From contig NZ_JABBNI010000015.1 of assembly GCF_012926525.1 (NCBI RefSeq), forward strand, positions 39,159-103,158: a DNA stretch of 64,000 bases, read 5' to 3'. How positions within the stretch are numbered: position 1 is the stretch's first letter; every line of letters begins with the position of its first letter. Positions 62,170 to 64,000 of the stretch are shown here, piece by piece. Origin of the DNA: Clostridium muellerianum (GTDB lineage: Bacteria; Bacillota; Clostridia; Clostridiales; Clostridiaceae). A program made the translations under genes and the position numbers. The notes under the pieces were generated by a model that saw only the letters and a list, made by a program, of their open reading frames with translations, ran no database searches and was not told the origin of the DNA.

Positions 62170-62577
62170 AACTCAACTTTTACAGTTTAGAAATGTTGCG
62201 AAGCAAGTAACCGAAGCAACTTTCAGATGTATTACGCCTGATATATGTTGTGAAGGAACACTCGCTTCATTTAAGAAGTTCTAATGCTTGAGATATTGAA
62301 AAATACCTACCTTCTCAAATGTGACGTCCTGTCACTTTCGGAGCTTTTGCCGTCCTGGCAAAAATTACGGTATTTTTCAATATCTCAAGCATAGAACTTC
62401 TAAAATTCGCTCGAATGTTTCTTCACAACATATATCAGCCTTCATACATCTGAAAGTTGCTTCTTAGTGCATTGTGTATAGCATTATTTAAAAGCGTAGA
62501 TTTCAAAACTTTCACTAAACATTGCATCGTATTATGATTATGTTAAATCTAAATTTTGTATGTTAGGAAGTTGAGTA
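62170..62577. repeat. Twin-GTCCT hairpin palindromic element with both outer ends, copy F
   Basis: AACTCAACTTTTACAGTTTA on the left and GTTAGGAAGTTGAGTA on the right bound it. Long arms pair through GATATATGTTGTGA / TTCACAACATATATC and GCTTGAGATATTGAAAAATA / its complement. The tip holds GTGAC-GTCCT-GTCAC (62321-62335) and TTTTGCC-GTCCT-GGCAAAA (62345-62363). TACC..CTCAAATG stands before the first hairpin and ATTACG after the second. Confidence 0.88.
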
Positions 62578-62612
62578 CTTAATAATCAATTTGTAATTTT
62601 GGAGGTTAAGAT

Positions 62613-63365
62613 ATGAAATTATTGTTGACTAATGATGATGGTGTTAATGCAAAAGGAATATATACTTTAGCTAAAGAATTAGAGAAAAATCATGAAGTAA
62701 TTATTGCGGCTCCAAGTGCTGAAAGAAGTGCGTGCAGTCATTCTATAACTATGAGGGAACCGCTAATTATTAAAGAAGTTAATCTTAGTGGAATAAAATC
62801 AAAAGCTTATAGTGTTAGTGGTACACCAGCAGATTGCGTAAAGGTTGCATTAGATAAGTTAATAGATGGAAAAGTAGATATGGTGTTGTCTGGAATAAAC
62901 AATGGTACAAATGCTGGAATTGATGTGCTTTATTCAGGAACAGTTTCTGCAGCTATTGAAGCTGCTATTTATAAAATTCCATCTATGGCTGTTTCATCAG
63001 AAATCAAAGATGGTGAAGATAATTATGAAGTTGCAGCAGAATATGCAGCAGAGCTACTAGAGAAAATTAAAGACAAATATCTTAAAGATGATATTGTGTG
63101 GAATTTAAATGTTCCTATGGTTAATAAAGAAAAAATAAAAGGAATCAAGGTATGCAGAGTAGGTGGTAGAACTTACAATAATTATTTTGAAGAAAAAGTT
63201 TTAGAAAGTGGAAGCAAAAGCTTTCAGTTAAAAGGTGAAATAAATAATTCTGAAAATGCAGAAACAGATGTGTACTTTGTAAAACAAGGATATGTTACAT
63301 TAACACCGCTTCATTATGATTTAACAAACTTTAAAATATTAGAGGAAGTTAAAAGTTTATTTTAG
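62613..63365 (+). CDS. surE: 5'/3'-nucleotidase SurE
   Basis: This 250-residue metal-dependent phosphatase acts on nucleoside monophosphates. The active-site aspartates are in LLTNDDGVNAKGI at the N-terminus. The metal-binding Ser and Asn are in AAPSAERSACSHSIT and LSGINNGTNAG. YSGTVSAAIEA and NLNVP complete the family pattern. GGAGGTTAAG precedes the ATG. The gene stands alone between two repeat elements. Stationary-phase survival and nucleotide salvage are the known roles of the family. Confidence 0.95.
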   Translation: MKLLLTNDDGVNAKGIYTLAKELEKNHEVIIAAPSAERSACSHSITMREPLIIKEVNLSGIKSKAYSVSGTPADCVKVALDKLIDGKVDMVLSGINNGTNAGIDVLYSGTVSAAIEAAIYKIPSMAVSSEIKDGEDNYEVAAEYAAELLEKIKDKYLKDDIVWNLNVPMVNKEKIKGIKVCRVGGRTYNNYFEEKVLESGSKSFQLKGEINNSENAETDVYFVKQGYVTLTPLHYDLTNFKILEEVKSLF

Positions 63366-63379
63366 TATAACATAAGTAC

Positions 63380-63645
63380 ATTGCGACACAACTTTTTAGG
63401 TGGAGTCCGCATTGAATATATGGTGTAAAAAAGCTGACCGTTTATTTAGGAGCTCTAATGCCTAAAATTGAAAAAATCCCTACCCGCTCAAATGTCTCGT
63501 CCTGGGACTTTTGCGGCTTGAATCGTCCTGATTCAAATTACGAGATTTTTTAAATTTTAGACATAAGAGCTCCTAAATTTTCTCAAAAGCTTTTATACAC
63601 CATATATTCAAAGCTACCCCCACCTAAAAAGTTGTGTAGTAACTG
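63380..63645. repeat. Twin-GTCCT hairpin palindromic element with different arms, copy G
   Basis: TTGCGACACAACTTTTTAGG faces CCTAAAAAGTTGTGTAGTAA, and TTGAATATATGGTGTA faces TACACCATATATTCAA. The tip keeps the family core: TACC, CTCAAATG, hairpin GTCTC-GTCCT-GGGAC (63494-63508), then TTGAATC-GTCCT-GATTCAA (63518-63536) and ATTACG. The arms differ from those of copies E and F, so the core travels with different arms. Confidence 0.85.
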
Positions 63646-64000
63646 TTGTAATTCTAATATAATGAAGTTAATTTCAATTCAATAGTATAAAATCTCATTT
63701 CAAAATGCATAAATTCTTGATTCTAAAAGATTTGAAAAATAGGAAGTCAATATGTATTCAATGTTATATTTTGTAAATTGTGTTATAATAAGTACTATTC
63801 AAAACTATAATCAAATGAAAAATAGTAAAATATAGTGCAAATTAGAAAGGTTGTATTGAATAAATTTATGACCAATAATGAAAATTTTACGACGTAACTT
63901 TTGGATATAAAGATACGAACAATGTTCTTTGAAAATCAAATAATGCGGTGTTGAGGAGTAAAAGTGACTTACATTTAGATTTATAACATTCAGTATGAAA
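63646..64000. other. Non-coding right edge with repeat fragments
   Basis: I see no gene. About 63697-63740 matches the reverse complement of 27312-27350, and 63883-63955 (GTAACTTTTGGATATAAAGA and the AATAATGCGGTGTTG end) resembles 33230-33285. The rest is AT-rich. Confidence 0.45.

Overview
The window reads as chromosome of a strongly AT-rich, endospore-forming, anaerobic member of the Clostridia. The evidence is a B12-dependent ribonucleotide reductase, a complete set of lysine-fermentation enzymes, an alpha/beta-type spore protein (SASP), an AddB nuclease subunit, G-rich Shine-Dalgarno sites, and frequent TTG and GTG starts. No rRNA, tRNA, CRISPR array, prophage or transposase gene was seen. 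Species cannot be named from the sequence alone.

Layout. 1-2.8 kb: 5' part of nrdJ (minus strand) behind two NrdR boxes, a chemoreceptor remnant and a gamma-carbonic-anhydrase-like gene. 3.0-8.9 kb: oligopeptide ABC transporter operon oppABCDF (minus) ending in a 58-residue membrane ORF. 9.3-12.1 kb: ADP-ribosylglycohydrolase, CvfB-like S1 protein, secreted ComEC-type metallohydrolase. 12.3-26.9 kb: lysine-fermentation island. It holds a sigma-54 activator, a 3-hydroxyacyl-CoA dehydrogenase-like gene, a CoA-transferase behind a -24/-12 promoter, and a lysine riboswitch followed by kal-kce-kdd-kamA-kamB-kamC-kamD-kamE. 27.8-34.7 kb: paired chromate transporter halves, nadE, a 3D-domain wall protein, yaaR, a SagB-type nitroreductase and a SASP. 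35.0-47.8 kb: envelope polysaccharide genes (GT2, GtrA, GT39, galU, an OmpR-type two-component system, a GT4/5 glycosyltransferase, and a nucleotidyltransferase fused to a degenerate phosphomannomutase). 48.0-52.9 kb: two-component system, ABC-2 transporter and a secreted protein of unknown function (minus). 53.5-63.4 kb: heterodimeric ABC exporter, polysaccharide deacetylase, addB, surE.

How it works together. The kam/kdd/kce/kal products convert L-lysine, via beta-lysine and 3,5-diaminohexanoate, to acetoacetate and crotonyl-CoA with release of ammonia. The CoA-transferase would link butyryl-CoA and acetoacetate at the end of the pathway. Control looks two-layered: a sigma-54 activator with a -24/-12 promoter for the CoA-transferase, and a lysine aptamer for the eight-gene operon. 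The expression platform can be folded by eye into a switch that lysine turns ON, which is the logic a catabolic operon needs. In the polysaccharide region, the response-regulator gene and the GT2-GtrA-GT39 operon share an 11-bp-periodic direct repeat placed the same 9 bases upstream of the -10 box.

The least ordinary part of the window is between the genes. At least four families of long palindromic elements (about 150-400 bp) fill the intergenic gaps. Two of them share the same outer ends (CTCAACTTTCGCA / TGCGAAAGTTGAG) around different inner modules, and one 58-bp copy is empty. One family has a core of two hairpins whose stems differ between copies while both loops stay GTCCT and the joining segments are nearly constant. 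That pattern suggests selection on structure, in RNA or single-stranded DNA, and I do not recognise the motif.
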